NCBI GenBank assembly: GCA_029207755.1
Contig: JARCOQ010000002.1
Coordinates: 112,393,745-112,457,744, forward strand
DNA: 64,000 bases
Source: Chamaea fasciata
Lineage: Eukaryota > Chordata > Aves > Passeriformes > Sylviidae
Direction of reading: 5' to 3'
Shown: one piece after another, positions 33,401-47,700 of the stretch
Layout of the letters: each line of letters starts with the position of its first letter
Position numbering within the stretch: the first letter of the stretch is position 1
Made by a program: the position numbers and the translations under genes
The notes under the pieces: model-generated
The model's database searches: none
Told to the model about the DNA's origin: nothing
Seen by the model: the letters and a program-made list of their open reading frames with translations, nothing else

Positions 33401-34698
33401 CTTGACAAAAAGGAGGCTGTGGGTTGGTTTTATTTTCCTCTGACTCCTGCATCTCTCCCTGGCCTCCTCTTACCATCCATTCCTGCTCAGAACATGCTGG
33501 ATGAACAGGGATGTGTGGCTTCAGGGGCTGTTCCAGAAGTGACAGGGATCCCAGGGAAGGGCTCAGCCCACTGCGTCAGCACAGCATCCTTGGAGCTGAA
33601 ATCCATGGCACCAAGAGTCTCAGCATCACCAAGGACTCAGAGTCATCCCACAGCAGCACCAGGCAGCAGTGCAGGGTCTCCTCCCACACATCCCAGCTCA
33701 GGGGCTGTGCTCTGACCACAGCTAACATTCTTACCAATTAATTATTGAAAGCCCAACAGAGGACCAAAAGAACACATTTGCAAGGGCTAGAAATACGTGA
33801 CCAAGTCAGAGACTGTAACACCGGGGTGAGTAGGGCTACTCAGCAACACTCAATCCCAGTTGTTTAGGTTGGTCGTTTAATATGAATTTTCACAGCCACA
33901 TGGAATGCAGCACACCCAGCTTCGGGTGTCCCTGCAAGTGTGCCAAAGCTCCCCCAGCAACCAGTGGGGGGAGAAAATGAGGAAAACTCAGTGTATTTGT
34001 TCATCTGGCCTTTGTCACTAAAGGGGCTGTACCCCTGCGTGAGCTGAGTGTCCTGCACTGATCAGAGAGTCCAGGTGAGCCCAGGAGAACGGGACTGGCC
34101 AAAAGAAGGAAAGCCAAATCCCACCCAGGCTGCCTCCACTTTGTTGTTAAACAGTCACAGGAAAGGCCAGCAGTGAGAAGCTCCTGGGACACACCTCAGG
34201 GAGCTGCAAGAGGGTTTTGATGTAGGAGATGGAGCACTGGGCTCATGTCTGGGTTTAGAGGGAGGCAGAGGCGTGCAGGAGTAGCAGGGCCAGGTATCTC
34301 CTCTGATGGGTCCTCCTGGGGCAGGTGCTGCTTGTGAGAGATTGCTGGCAAGGCTGATTGTCCAACAGTTTGGGTTGAGCTGCCCAGGCTCCTGAGCTAA
34401 CACTGGGGTTGGGTTATGCCTGTGGACACAAACCCAGAAGGAACCAAAGAGCTGAGTCGAATATTCTACTTTTAGCAGGGACTGAAGGCCTCCAGTAAGT
34501 GCTGCTGTCTCTGGGGGTAATCATGTAATCCACCCTGAGCTAACAGTGCTTCTTCAGTCTCCTGTGTTAGGGTTCTGCCTTCACAGAAGATAACCTGTGA
34601 GATTGAGGCACAGAGGAAAGTTTCTGAAAGGTTGGAGATACTGGCTGAGGATTCCTGGGTGTCAGCAAGGCTCAGAGCCGGAGGTGATCTTTGGGGTG
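30423..34698. other. Intergenic, nothing recognised
   Basis: Unique-looking sequence. Open frames of up to 201 residues (33110-33715, +) have no recognisable domain. A degenerate stretch at 31370-31560 could be an old repeat, but I cannot name it. Confidence 0.5.
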
Positions 34699-34800
34699 TG
34701 TTGGGTTTGCATGGCAACATTTTGGGGCTATAGGGCAGCTATGACAACTTCCTAGAAGGTTCCTTTGTGATCCCAAGAAATAAGGTGAGCAATGATACCT
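34699..34800 (+). mobile_element. Possible avian ERVL-type LTR remnant
   Basis: It begins TGTTGGGTTTGCATGGCAAC and continues CTTCCTAGAAGGTTCC. The opening resembles the 5' end of a bird LTR family I recall. The right end is unclear and no coding region is attached. Non-coding remnant, tentative. Confidence 0.35.
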
Positions 34801-37800
34801 AGATGATTGCAAGCCAGTGGTCATCATGGGAACAAGTGGCTTCTTCCAGGAGCACTTAACATCCATTTGTCCTAAACAAAGGTACCTGATTCAGCATTCC
34901 TGGCACCAGTGATCAGCCAAGTTTGCCACTCACTGCTCCTCACAATAAGGAAAACAACTTTTCTGCGATCTAACACCCATCTTGCCCCTTGTCTTAGGCC
35001 TAGACCACAACCCCATCTGCTTTTACACTGTAGTTTTCTGTTCACGGGTGCAAACCAAAATACCCGTTCAGTATAGAGATCATATATATACATATATACA
35101 TATATATATATACACACAATGAGTGGAATCTGGCCCAGAATAATCAATGCTGCATGACACCAGGAGGCACTGGCCCATTTTAGCCTTAAGTAAAGTCTCA
35201 TCTGCCTTCTGAGCCAATCAAAGACTCTTTGCCTCCACATAAATCAGCCCTTATCTCAGCCAGACAGGCCCCGCAGATGCTCATGTTATATCAAACTCTT
35301 CAGCTTCTGCTCTCAACACTAATCCAGTGATGTTGAGTGGAACCTAAGTGAATTATGACCCTTCTGCCCCAGGTGATGCTGACTCTTCAGTTTTATGGGA
35401 CTACAAGAACTGAACAGAAATTACAGCTTTGTGAGCAGCCTCAGCCCTAATGATGGGGTGATATCCTTGCTTACAGTCCCTGAGCTGGCACAAAATGAAT
35501 GAGGATTCTTCACCCACAGGGTAACAATCTTCTTTTTAAATGTCCATCAGGGCACAGCAGAACAGGACATAAAGACCACAAGATCTTCAGCCTGTGACAA
35601 ACCAGCCCCTGACCATCCTGATTTCTGCCATGGTTGTTTGGTTTTGTTTTTTTTAACACATCCGAACAAATCACAGCCCACTGTTTTCCCTCAGGATGAC
35701 ACCCCCACTTTTGCTTGTTTGGCTTTGCAGGCACACAGACAATTGATCCGTGCAACTCTTTAGTCCCTTAGTTTTCCACATGGTTCCTCAGACACAGGAG
35801 CCTCAACCCCCCACCCATGTGACACCAGTGCTAATCTAAGCCCAAAGGCAGTGGAAACGCCCCAGAAAGCTCAGGGCTTCATTCAGCAGCAGCTGAGGAG
35901 TTTCCTGTTTTACCATGAGGTAAATCCAGGCGCCTGGGATGAGAGCCTGCGCAGCGTCCTGGAGGGATTAGTGTTTTCCATAAGGATGAGCTGCCAGAGG
36001 TGCTGTGCTAAAATAAGGGGCAAGATTAGGAACAACAGGGCTGGTGGAACCCAAGTGATCCACAGAGCTCACAAGCAGGAGCAGGGCTGGCATTAAAACA
36101 AGCCAATGACTTTTGGGCTATTTAGGGATGAGGCAGGGACTCCCACATTTCTGTCTACAGGCACACACTTAACGCTGGGGTTGGCAGAGCCTGTTTTCCT
36201 GCTGTAATTGGCCCAGTGGGAAGGCAAGGCGGGATCTGGTGTCAGGGTTATTTAGCCCTCCTCACCATCACTGTCTGGCCAAACTCACCATCAGCTCCAC
36301 CCGTGGGGCCTCCCCAGCCCCTTTTTCAGGCCAGACCGACTCCACTTTGCCCAGTGCCACCAAACCTCCAGCATCTGGTGCCTCCTAATCACCCCTTGGC
36401 AAACAGCAGCCTTCTCTTGCATATCAAAGGAGGAGGACCTGGCAGGATTAGGGATCAAAACAATGCATGGGAGACCTCAGCCTGCTTCTGAATCATTCCG
36501 GGCTGGGAGGCTGGGATTAGAGAAGGTGCCACTGGAAGCCAATAGCTCCTGCTTGGCTTTTTTTTTTTTTTTTCTGGGACTGGGATGCTACTCCACTGCC
36601 ATGATAGTTTTTAAATACAGGGTTGGCACTTTATCCCAAAAGTTTACGCCAAACGATAAATCCTGGAGATTTGCATAAACACTGGTGTCAGTCTGGATGG
36701 CTTCTGTGTGACTGTGGGGCATGTGTGGATCTCCTGGATATACAATAGCAGGAGCAAATAACTTAATAGGTCTGTTGTGAGTAAAGCCTGCATCAAAGGC
36801 TGGAGTTGAAGTCCTGATTAAGAAAACCCAGGGATGAAAAGCTAAGCTGATTTACACATTTTGCAACACCTCCCAAGGTAGAATGAGGGCTGCTGGTAAT
36901 AGCAGCAAGCGTCTCCTGGTTTGTCTTGGGGCACAAATTGTTCTCCAGACAAACACAGGCAAGCCTAGAACCGGGCTTAATATTAGGGAAGGAGACAACC
37001 GAAGACCTCTTTATTGTTGTTTTCATTTTAGCTTGGAGCATTATAGTGGCTGCTGTCCCGGCAAGAGATTATCAGCATGCTCAGCACTCGCTGCCTGGCT
37101 GGTGTCTTGGGTTGGTCAGGGTGCTGCAGTCAGTGCTCAGACAGTGGCACCTTTTTGCTCAGGCCCAGGAGGTCCCCGGGGATCAGCTCAGGTTAACACC
37201 AGAGCCACCTGCCCTCACCAGCCCCAGCTTTGCTGCTCAGTCCTGCCATGAGAAACCATCTCAGGAGCAGCCCCACTGCTCTCATGGCATCACCCAGCCA
37301 GGCTCTGTGTCCCTTGCTCCTGCCCCCTCGTTATCCTGTGCTGTTCTGCAGCACAGATATGTCCTGACACCCACTGGACAAGATATATCCAGGGAATTTA
37401 TGCAAATCATCAGGGGAATTGCTTGGGAGATACAAATTCCAGAGATCACATCCTGCTATCCCCCCATGCCCCACTCCCCCAATATCAGGTGTTGGCTTAG
37501 ATGACCTGTTTGAATTTTGCCATTCCCAAGTAATTCACTTTAAAAATGTACATCTTTTTTTAAAGTTACTAATTGAAGATTTGTCTTATTTTTAAGGTCA
37601 TTGTTATCAATTAGAGCTGGAGAACCTCTGTTGACTCTGAAGAATTGCCTTTCTACTTCCAGCTGGCATTACTGAAAGGCCTATTGAACACGAAGCAATA
37701 TGAACTTCGGTTTATAAAATTTACATTTTATTACAATAATCTGTCACATGAGAGGTACCTCTGCCTCTTTTATGTACCCCTGTCCACCTTCATGTGCAAA

Positions 37801-40689
37801 TGTATTGCTCATAAATTTTAATGGATATTGGGAATGCTCACTGGAGTGAGAACAGTCTTTTTTCACTGGCCACAAACACAATATGACAGCACTAACATTT
37901 TTTTCCACCCTGCTCTTTTTTTTTTGATCCTGGCTTCTTGTTTAATAATAAACCAGGCTGTGAACACACTGACTCATCTCTTGTTTTCTCAAAATAGTGA
38001 GAAGTTTTATTTATTTTTTTTTAATCAGTAACTACCTGAGAGAAAGGAATGCCTCATAAGATAAAGGCATTTAATTAGTTTGTTTGCTGTTAAGAAAAAT
38101 ATGTAGGTGGATGTGGGCAAAATGCCAAGCCAAAGTGGTCTGGCTTTGCTGACAGTTCAGCAAAAGAAAAAGATTAGACGTCATGGAAAAAATTACTCCC
38201 TGAACAGGAAAAGCTGGACATGGCACATATTTCTCTTCTTGCTCCAGCTTTGTAACAGTAAAGGGAACCTCTAGCAGTAGCTAACAGAACACATTCAGTG
38301 TGCAAGAGGGCTGAAAGACAACAAAGCTGGCTGAATCACAGGGCTCTGGTAATTACATGAGATTTCTTTCAAATCTCTCGTTCTTCATCAGTATTATTAT
38401 TAATATTATTGCAGCAAGAGCTATATCCCTTGTCTCCCCAGACTGCAGGAAGGCCAACGCGTCAGCACAGCTCAGGGCACTGTGAACCTTTGGCTTCACT
38501 GTGCACGTTTCAGAGCAGACCCAGACATCAGGATACTTTCATTTATAACTCAGAGCACACTTACAAAGCGGAATAACCTTTTGGAACCAGGTTAGCAAAC
38601 AAACAGCACCGTATCAATCACCCTAATCTTGATTTTCATGCCGTTCGCATTCCTGCGGACGCGAAACACTCGAGGTACAACGTGCTGGAATCCCAAAACA
38701 CAAACAAATCCAGAGAGTCCATAACGTAGCACAAGTCTGTTTAGAGTTTGGCCATTCTTGCTGAAGGCCAAATTTGCCACTGGACATCCTCTGTACCCTG
38801 TTCACAGCTGGGTCCTTCTGGTCTGCTGCTGCCAAGGAACTGCTCCCCACACTTGAGTTTGTGTGGCATCTGTAGTGGGGTTGTGTCTCCTCTCCAGGGA
38901 CTGCAGGGCATTCCAGACAAAGCTTTCCAGCTGGCTGCTGCATCAGGAAAGTCTACCAGCATGTTTTGTATGCAGTATCTCGATGCCAGACATCCTTTAC
39001 CCTTCAGACTTTAGTCCCAGATAACAGCCAACCTTCTCTGTACCTTTCCTGAAATCCACGAGTCTTATCGTGGTGACCTGGCTTTTATGATCACTTGGTT
39101 CACTCCCACCTTTGGATTGTTCAATCCATTTCTGTTAACCAGGAAGGATACTAAAATAGCCAGTCCATTATTAGCTGCCTCCCATTTCTGAGATGAGCTG
39201 TCTCTCTCATGTTGGAGGAACCTGGCTGTACAACTCCTTCTCCTGCTGACCTTTTTCTCTTGACCTTTGGGAGAGTGAGGTGTCTCTTCACCACATGGTC
39301 TCATCCTCAGACAGTCATGACAGGGATTTTTATTTTTTTTTTAATCACCATGCATCCCTTTCCATACCATAGGGGTCTGTTGCAGACCCTCACGTCATAT
39401 TACCTCAGTTTTCCCTTTTATAATTGAAGGGTTTGTGTGCTTGACTTGTAAGGAACTTTGTGAGAGTTTCTTCACAGCCACCCTGTCCTGGTGTGTACAC
39501 ACGTCCAGGAGAAACTGAACCCAGTGGGAGGAGTCTAGTTTTGAAAAGCAAGACTGACACTTCCAGCAGCTGTTAGTGATGGCACAGGAACCCGCTGGAC
39601 ACAAGAGCAGGTAGCAGGAATTGACATCAGGTCGAACACCATGAACAACGAGCAGATTGAGAATAAAAAACAGTCAGCAGGTGAATGATCTACTCCCCAG
39701 CCAGCAGAGAGAAACCTGGCTGTTACCCTCTCCTCTCCCACAGGATCCTGTCTTGCACACACTTATCCCATAACAACTTCCCTTTCCCCCGTGCCCAGCA
39801 AGGCTTCCAACCCTCCTTACGCAACTCGGATTTCTCTGGGAGAGGGATGGGAACCCTACCTGAACAGGCGGCTTCTGGCTCAGCACTTCTGGCTGCTGAG
39901 ACAGTAACACCGAGGGCAGTGCCCACACCAGAGGCTAAAAGGGTGGGACAGTGCCTGGGAAGCCACAGCTTGGGTACCAGTGGCAGCTTTGTCCCTCAGC
40001 ACGGCACCAGCAAATCTTCCACGCTCCCAGGCAGGGTTTGCAACTGGTTATTTCACCCTGCCACTGCCATTGCATCAGTGTCTGACACCTTAAACCTCAG
40101 CTGGTTACTTTTCCTTTCGGGCATGGCAAGAGTAGAGGTGGAGGGGGGGAGAAAAGAACAAGATGAGTTCTGAATTTTCTCCTCCAGGAGAAATTATAAA
40201 TTAAATCCTGGTTAATAAATTTGCTTTACCCAATCTGGCTCCCTAGAATGAGGCTAAAGGCAACAAGTTCTGCCTCAGTGCATCCACGTGCCTTGGCCAG
40301 CTGCTGACACAACTATCATTTTGCAACACCTTGCCTGTACACACACCAGCGTGGGCCTCCCTCCTCTCCTGCCATTACCCTCCCCAAAATCACGAGCCTC
40401 TCCCTCTACTGCAACCACACGTGCTGTTTTCCATCAGGGAATATCCCTGTGCGCACACAGCTCTCATTGCACGGGGCTAGGGCTGAGCTGCTTCCTTGCT
40501 TGGTTGAATTAGAAAGCTGACTCTTGAGCACAGAGCTGTGAGACCTCCACCCTGATGGCAAATTCCCCAGCGTGGTGCCCTGCAAAGTCCCACCTCTGGT
40601 CCTCATCCTCTCTACTGATCTTTAGGCAGTCTCTTTTTCCACTTTTTTGTCCCAAAGGATGCTCCTGAACTCCCATTTCCCCACTCATA
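34801..40689. other. Intergenic, nothing recognised
   Basis: It contains a TA/CA stretch (35081-35119), short T runs (36559-36573, 37917-37925) and a TTA-rich spot near 38391. No gene or named repeat is recognised. Confidence 0.5.
35081..35119. repeat. (TA)n/(CA)n microsatellite
   Basis: CATATATATA units, a pure (TA)8-like run, then ACACAC. Confidence 0.9.
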
Positions 40690-41160
40690 GGATGGTTTGG
40701 GTTTAAAGGCACCTAAAAGAAGACCTTGTTCCACCCCCCTGCCATGGGCAGGGACACCTTCCACTATCCCAAATTGCACAGAGCCAAATCCAGCCTGGCC
40801 TTGGACACTGCCAGGGATGGGGAGTCCACAACTTCTATGGGCCACCTATTCTAGTGCCTCACCATCCTCACAGAGAAGAATTTCTTCCTAATTTCTAACC
40901 TAATTCTGCCCTCCTTCAGCTTAAGGCCAGTCCCATGTGTCCTATCACTACAGTCCCTTGTGACAAATCCTCCTCCAGCTCTCTTATAAGCCCTTTAGGT
41001 CCTGGAAGGTGCTCTAAGGTCTCCCTGGAGCCCTCTCTTTTCCAGGCTAAACAACTCCAACACTCTCAGCCTGTCTTCATAGGAAAGATGCTCCAGCCCT
41101 GTGATCATCTTCATGGTCTCCCCTGGGCTCGTTCCCACAGTTCAGCATCTTGTGGGTGCA
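40690..41160 (-). mobile_element. CR1 LINE fragment, about 470 bp
   Basis: GGATGGTTTGGGTTTAAAGG, CTGCCATGGGCAGGGACACC, GAAGAATTTCTTCCTAATTT, CTATCACTACAGTCCCTTGT and CAGCCTGTCTTCATAGGAAA. It is the longest CR1 copy in the window, antisense, and serves as an internal reference for the intron 7 copy. Confidence 0.92.
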
Positions 41161-44100
41161 GAGCTCCATGCTGGTGCCATGTGGGGGCTGTGTCATCCCT
41201 GGGGGCTTCAGACTTAGCAGAATGAAGGATCCTCCTGGTGCTGTGGGACGGGAAAGGGCACAGATCCCACTGGCTGCAGCCATGCTCTCACCCCAGGTCT
41301 GGGTGATAAGGAAATCCAGACTGGTGTGTGCCACTGTGAGAGATACTGGTGCCTGGGAACCCTGCGTGGCCCCAGGAGAGGAAAAGGTTTCTCACCCCTC
41401 TTCAGCTGAACAAAAGCCTTTCCCCTCCACTTTATTTTCTGCACTTTCCATACTCAGGCCAGCTTAATCTTCACTGCCCCCACAGAGAGCACTTAGCCTC
41501 GTTATTAAGCCTTTGTAGGCTGCAGCAGACACACACCACATTATGTGAAAAAATACAGGAATTAATGTAAATGTTTTTGAACAGGGCACAGTCTCCAGCA
41601 TCAATTAAATACTCAAAGGAAAAGGTATGCATGGGAGATAATGGCAGAAGCATAAAAATGGCATCTGGCAAAAGAACATGTATTTCTGGTTAAGGGGAAA
41701 AAAGCCATCAGGAGAAGAAGCCTGAAAGAGTCCTCACCACATGAAACATCTCCAAAATAATTCATAAAACTTTTCTTATGAAAATTAACATAATATCTGG
41801 AGATTCGAGGACTTAAAAACCCCTTAACATTCCTTATTTTTTATCCATTTAGCAGCTTTTGGTGCACATGGCAAATCATATCTTGAGAAACCTTAGGTAG
41901 ACACATTGGCCGATCAGATGTTGGAAGTGAATAGACTGAAAGGAAAAGAATCACAAAGTGGGAGGAAGCATAAAAAGAACACGTTTCTTTCTGCTAGCAC
42001 ACAGTAGGATATATTTAAAGTGCCAATTAAAAATGTAACAGGAAGAAGAACTTTGTTTTCATGAAATAAATATAAATTCTGAGCAATTTACAAGTTTTGC
42101 CCTTGAAATAACTATCCCAAACCCGCTGCAGAATAATAACCCCAGCTCCTCACATCATCCTCAATACTTCTGCTCTTCCTCACCCTCAGTGGTGTGGAGT
42201 TGAATAGGGAATTTTCTGGCCACAAGAAATGTGGGAAGTGTTTTAAAAGTATGAGGAAGCTGCACAGGAATTGCAATACTGAGGGAAAGAGAAATGAGAG
42301 AGAGGTGAGAAGACTGGAAAATAAATCCCTCGAGAGAGAAACCAGACAAAGTAACAACAAAAGGGTGCTGGGGAATAGGAAGCTGGCTTAAGCTGTGAGC
42401 AACGATGACCATCTCCAATGCCTGACATTTCCAGTCATGAGTCCAGGCTCAGCTTTCACTCCAGTGTCTGTCTCCCCAGCTGGAAACTGAGTGAGTAAAA
42501 AACCAGCACATTTCCTGTACAGCTCACTCGGGAGCCGCATTGGTTACTTATCATCAGAGCTTTTATTTAGACACCAAGTAATGAGTTTGTCATGTAAGTG
42601 GGTCAAAGGCAGTACTTGAAACACAAGTATTGATCCCCAGATATTCCCTTCCCAAAAATTGTACAGTTAAATATTGACATACAGAAGAAGCAACTGAAAA
42701 GAAGCTGGATCTGGGACATTTTTCATTCATTAAGTTGCACACAATTCTTTTCATCCCTTATACCACTTTCTCACTGTCATTGAAATAAACGTGTTTTTTT
42801 TGTTTTTTTGGGTTTTTTTTCCCCAGCTCATCTTTGGCCTTAAAGGCCAGTTTGACTTTTCCTGCCTGTTCACACGCATCCAGTGACTGGCAGATGATAA
42901 AAACCTTCTTCCCACCGCTGCTCACTGACAGGGCAGAATGACCAGGCTCCTCTGCACATGAACACCGAGTTCAGAAAAGGAAAAATAAAGGCAGAACTAT
43001 TATGAGGACACAGCATAATGGCACTTGGAGGAGGTTATTTATTTCCAAGCTGTGCAGAATGAAGCCAGTTTGGGCTCCAACCTCTCTGAAGAAGGGTCAG
43101 TTTGAGGGACCTTCATTCACACAGCCAAGTATGGAGGAGAGAGAAGGGTAAAAGGGGAAGGGGCATCCTGAGCCATGACTGAACCACATCAGAGTCCCCA
43201 CTCCCAACAGAAGGACCAGAAAAGCTTTAATTCTGACAAAGAGATGAGTTTTCCCTCCCTTTAGGGCTGCAGTGGTTCAGTGGGTGCCCTGGTGTCTCTG
43301 TGTGCTCTCACAGCCAAGGAAATGTGCAGGTCCCTCGCCAAGGGCAGCTTTATCAGCAAGGCATCCATGAGAAAATGATAAAGGCAAATATAATTACACC
43401 TGCTTGTCTCATGGCTGGGTAAATATTGTGGGACTCATGCTCAGCTGTGCTGAGTCCCATAAAATCCATCTGAAGCCACCCTGCAGCTCCCAGGTGAAAC
43501 ACTGGGCACTCCTGTGCTGAATAAAGGTGATCCAAACATCTGAGGGAAGAGTTTTCCACTAAAACAACAACAAGAAAGTAATTCTAAACAGAATTAAATG
43601 TATTTCAGAGTTGGTTTGATACAAGTGTTATCAAAAAAGCAAGAAACCAAAAAATTTTTCATATTAACAAAATCAACGAGATCAATCAATAAGGTGCTTG
43701 TTTTTTTAAAACTATGATCTCTCTATTAAAATCTGTATGAAAGTAGAGTATAAGACACCTGTAGTGTAAAAACGAAAGGTTTCTGGAAAATTTTCATTAG
43801 GAATAATTGAGTTTTATTTTGCAAGAAATGCAGGCTTTTTAATCCCACCCAGCATTTAAATGTCAACACTGGACTTCAGAACAGAACTACTAATTTTGTA
43901 GCAGTCCCACCACTAAAAACATGCTTCCCCTAATTAGAGTTTTGTGGTAACTCTGTAATAAAGACAGGAATGAGATAAAGATACTTTTCCTCAAAGAGAG
44001 AGGGATAATTCTGTGATCCATACATGCTTGGAAAAGAATTAACGTGACTACATATTTCCACAATGATATATTCCTTAGACTGGAAAAAAATCAAAAAAAC

Positions 44101-44684
44101 AGAAGAGTCATGCAACACATACCAAACCCAAGTAATTTCTCACTTTCCCACAGAGAAAATTGGCCATTGGGCATTTTCATCTCTGCATCACCAAGTTATT
44201 ACATCCCAACCGCTCACAGGATAAACTTCAGCTAATTAGATCACAGTCTCCCAGGTTTTTAATCCTTGGATATAATTTAACTTTGCACCAAAAGATCCTT
44301 GACACTGACAGCTTAATTTGGTGTCGCTGATCACTCCACTGCCACTTTAATCAGATAGGCTGCAGTGTCAGAGACCCACTGAATTACACCTGTGGGGTAA
44401 TCAGGGGTGTGTAATACTGAGCTTTATATTAATAAAGGCTGATATCACCATGATGCACTCCTGAGGCAGATAGGAGATGCTGAAATGAGTGCAGTAATAA
44501 GGAACCCCACCCTTTCCATATATACCTGTTAATAGCTGGTTTCCCTTAATAAGACTCTCCCAAAGGACAGGCGTTTTCCTTCCCAGCAGCCACACTTAGT
44601 CCCCACACCAGCAGAAAGGGAGACATTTCCTCCCAGAGCATTGCTGCTACACCTCCTCCAAAGCTGCATCTCCATCTTTTCTAG
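41161..44684. other. Intergenic, nothing recognised
   Basis: AT-rich in its second half, with T runs at about 42794-42824. No gene is recognised. Confidence 0.5.
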
Positions 44685-44775
44685 TGGGAGGTTCTTTGCC
44701 CATGAGAGGAGGTGGGAAGGAATTGATCTTTAAGGTTCCTTCCAAGCCAAACCATTCTGTGATTTTATGGTTCAT
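44685..44775 (+). mobile_element. CR1 LINE fragment, sense, short
   Basis: GAATTGATCTTTAAGGTTCC, then TTCCAAGCCAAACC and ATTCTGTGATTTTATGG, the CR1 3' terminus. Confidence 0.8.
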
Positions 44776-47700
44776 CAAGCCAGGGACACATGAAGAGAAA
44801 TATAAAGAGAAAGCCACTACTGAGCACAAGAAAATGAAGTTAAAGTGGGAACTGTCCTCTCTGTGGATGAGTCCTGCTACCCGGCCCATAAGTCCACCTC
44901 GCAGCCTCCTTTCTTTTCTGTAAATCAAATCCTTTTTCCTTTTCCTTTGCTGTTGCCACAGAGCAGGACATTTTCTCTGAAGCCCTTCCTGTAACTTCCT
45001 TTCCTTCTTGCTGTGCTGGCTTGCATTTGGGCTAATTGGGGACAGATCCCCAGCCAGGTGAACACAGCTGTGTGTCATATCTCTGTCTGTGTCCGAGATA
45101 AAGCTGGGTGGGGCCCAGGGAGGGAAGGAGAGCAGAGGGGAACTGGCTCGGGGCATGTGTGAAAGACCCAGGAGGGAAACCTACAGTTCAGGAGAGGGGC
45201 TGGGGCAGCTCCTTGCCCAGGACAGTGAATGGGGAGCAGTAGGAGGATGATGAAAGCTTCAGGTATTTAAGTTAGGAATGCAATCCTTTCCTGCAGGGAA
45301 ATGGCAGAGGAAGGGGAAAAGGACTCAGGGAACTGAAAATCCCTGAAACAGAAGGATGGGGACACTGTGACACAGTTTAATGTCTAGCAGTGCTTGCTAT
45401 ACTGACATTAAGGACTACCCAAGCTACTAAAAGGACTGCAGCCACCCCCAAAAAAGCCACCTCCTACCCCTCAAAAAAAGCACACCCACCCCCTCCTGCC
45501 CTGTGGAGATCAAAACCTTTGGTCCAGATCCTGAAAGGTGACTCAGAATAAGGGAACCAGGCCAACCCAAGGACCTCCAGGATAAAGAGAGGCCCTGGAG
45601 TTGGGCTTTGAGGAGTAACACTGATTCAGGGAGAGGTATGAAGTGTCTGACACATCCAGGATTTTGACCAAAAATACCATGGCTCTACCATTACAGATCT
45701 CGAGAGAAGACAGGAGGAATCCCCAGTGCATACAAACCCCAAAAATGTACAGCTGGAGCAAAACATGCACCTGCCTCAGGACACTGTGAGGCTCAGGGGG
45801 CACAGGGATACAGCAGGGCTGTCAGCAGGGGCCCAGGAACCAGCAATCCTCCCTCAGCACCCTGCAGTGGGGGAAAGAGCGGCTCAGCTTTTGGGGAAGA
45901 GTGGAGGAAGGGCACGGGGAAGGTGATCAATGGACTGTGATCCCTCCCACAGGCAGCATTGCCTAATCCCTGTGGCAATTTCATTTCAGTAGGCAGAGGG
46001 ATGGAGGGGCTGGCAGGAGGACAATGGGCAGAAGCCCACGAAGTTGTGTTTCCTCTCCCAGACGTCCAGGTGTGGTGCCAAGCCTTGCCTTGAGTCAGCA
46101 AAGCCCTGAGATCAGAGAGTGCCTGGAGCTCCTCACATGGAAAGAAAGCACACACGGTGGCAACTGGGGGCAAGCACAGGAGGGACAGATCCTGAGGTGA
46201 TTACTCTGACCTTACTCAGTGGGAATTTTTGCCTGAACAACAACTGAGTAATCACTTTGTCTGTTGGCACACACATGACACACCGTTGCGTTTTATATGG
46301 GAGTTGTCTAGATTTCTAATTAGTTTGCAGTTGTCTTGGTTGTATTTTGACAAAACAGCACTAGACAAGTCTATTTTCTTCTTCTTTCCCTTAATAACAC
46401 CTATGATGCACCTGGGAAACATCTGGGGGGGTCCAGCTCCCTGCTACAGCCAGAGCAGAGCTTTGGGGTGTAAACTCACTGCAGGTTTTGGGTGTGCTCC
46501 AGGGATGGTGGCAGGGAAAGTCCACTCTGGTGGACTACAGGATGGACAGGGGCTTTTCCATCAGGCACAGGCAGTGCTGTTCATGACTGGGTTTCAGACA
46601 CCACCTCCTGTCCCAGGAGGTGCTGTGGCTGTGACAGCAGAGCGCAAAGATGTGACCTTGTGCTGTCACTGCTGAAGGCTGTGGGGCAGCTGGGGTTCAT
46701 GGGGCAAGGAATGCCCTTGAACACCCTCTGCCCCCTGATTTCAGCTCTGCCCACGAGCAGACATTCACCACCCAGGGCACAGGTCATGGAGCACCTCTCT
46801 GTCCAGTTCTCAGGACTCTCCAGCACTGCCCGTGGGTTGAGAGATGCCCCATCCTGTTTGTGGTTTAATGCTTCTCCACAATCAGAGAGTTTGGGAAGAA
46901 ATCCCAGAGCAGCAGTCTCCAATCTGGCTCTGTTCCAAAATTCCAAGGCTGCCTGACCTCCTCCCCACCGCACACCCTGACACAGGCCTGACCCATGATG
47001 ACTCTTCTCCCCAGCCCAAATTCCTGGCCAAAGTGCTCCAGCTACTCTGAGCATACACTTATCTTGTTATATAACACCCTCTAAGTGCTGCAGAGTGTTT
47101 TAGCATCATCACAACATCGGTTCTGAAAATGAAAAATGAAACCCCAGCCCCTTCCCCGACCTCTGCCACCAAAGGTAATTGCAGAATTCATTCCAGCTGA
47201 GGCTGAAAGGAGAAACAAGGCAAATTTTACAAGAGGGTTCTTATTTGTTTGAATTGATAGAGATGCCCCCTTGCAGACACCTGCAATTTTATTTGTAAAC
47301 CCAAAGCAAGACATGTGTGTGTAATTACACAGCAACGTGCTTTTAGTTGTGGATTTAATAGTAAGGCACGGGAAAGAAAAACACCACACGTGTCCAAGTA
47401 AATATTGTCCTTATGAAACATGGTGATAACAGCCCAAATCAGAGACCAGGGTGCAAAGCACACTGCAAAGAGCCCCAAAAGCAACATCTCTGTACCGTGG
47501 AGGGGTTCACATCCCTCCCACAGCCTCCCTGAAGCTCAAGGGAGAGCAAAGAGCAGCCAAGCCCTGTTCAGCCTAAAACCTTCACCTGTTGCAACAAATG
47601 TGTTGTTATAGGAGATACACTGCCAGCATTTGGCACCTTTAAAATCTATTTTGATCCGCAGATAAGATCAGTTTGCTAAAACAAGCACAGGGATTGCAAA

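Noticed and set aside
34872..35240. 122-residue frame on the - strand as a possible retroelement gene
   Set aside because: It runs through a TA microsatellite and shows no recognisable domain.
42194..42391. Zinc-finger-like frame (HKKCGKCFKSMRKLHRNC)
   Set aside because: The spacing after CGKC fits neither C2H2 nor CCHC knuckles, and there is no second finger.
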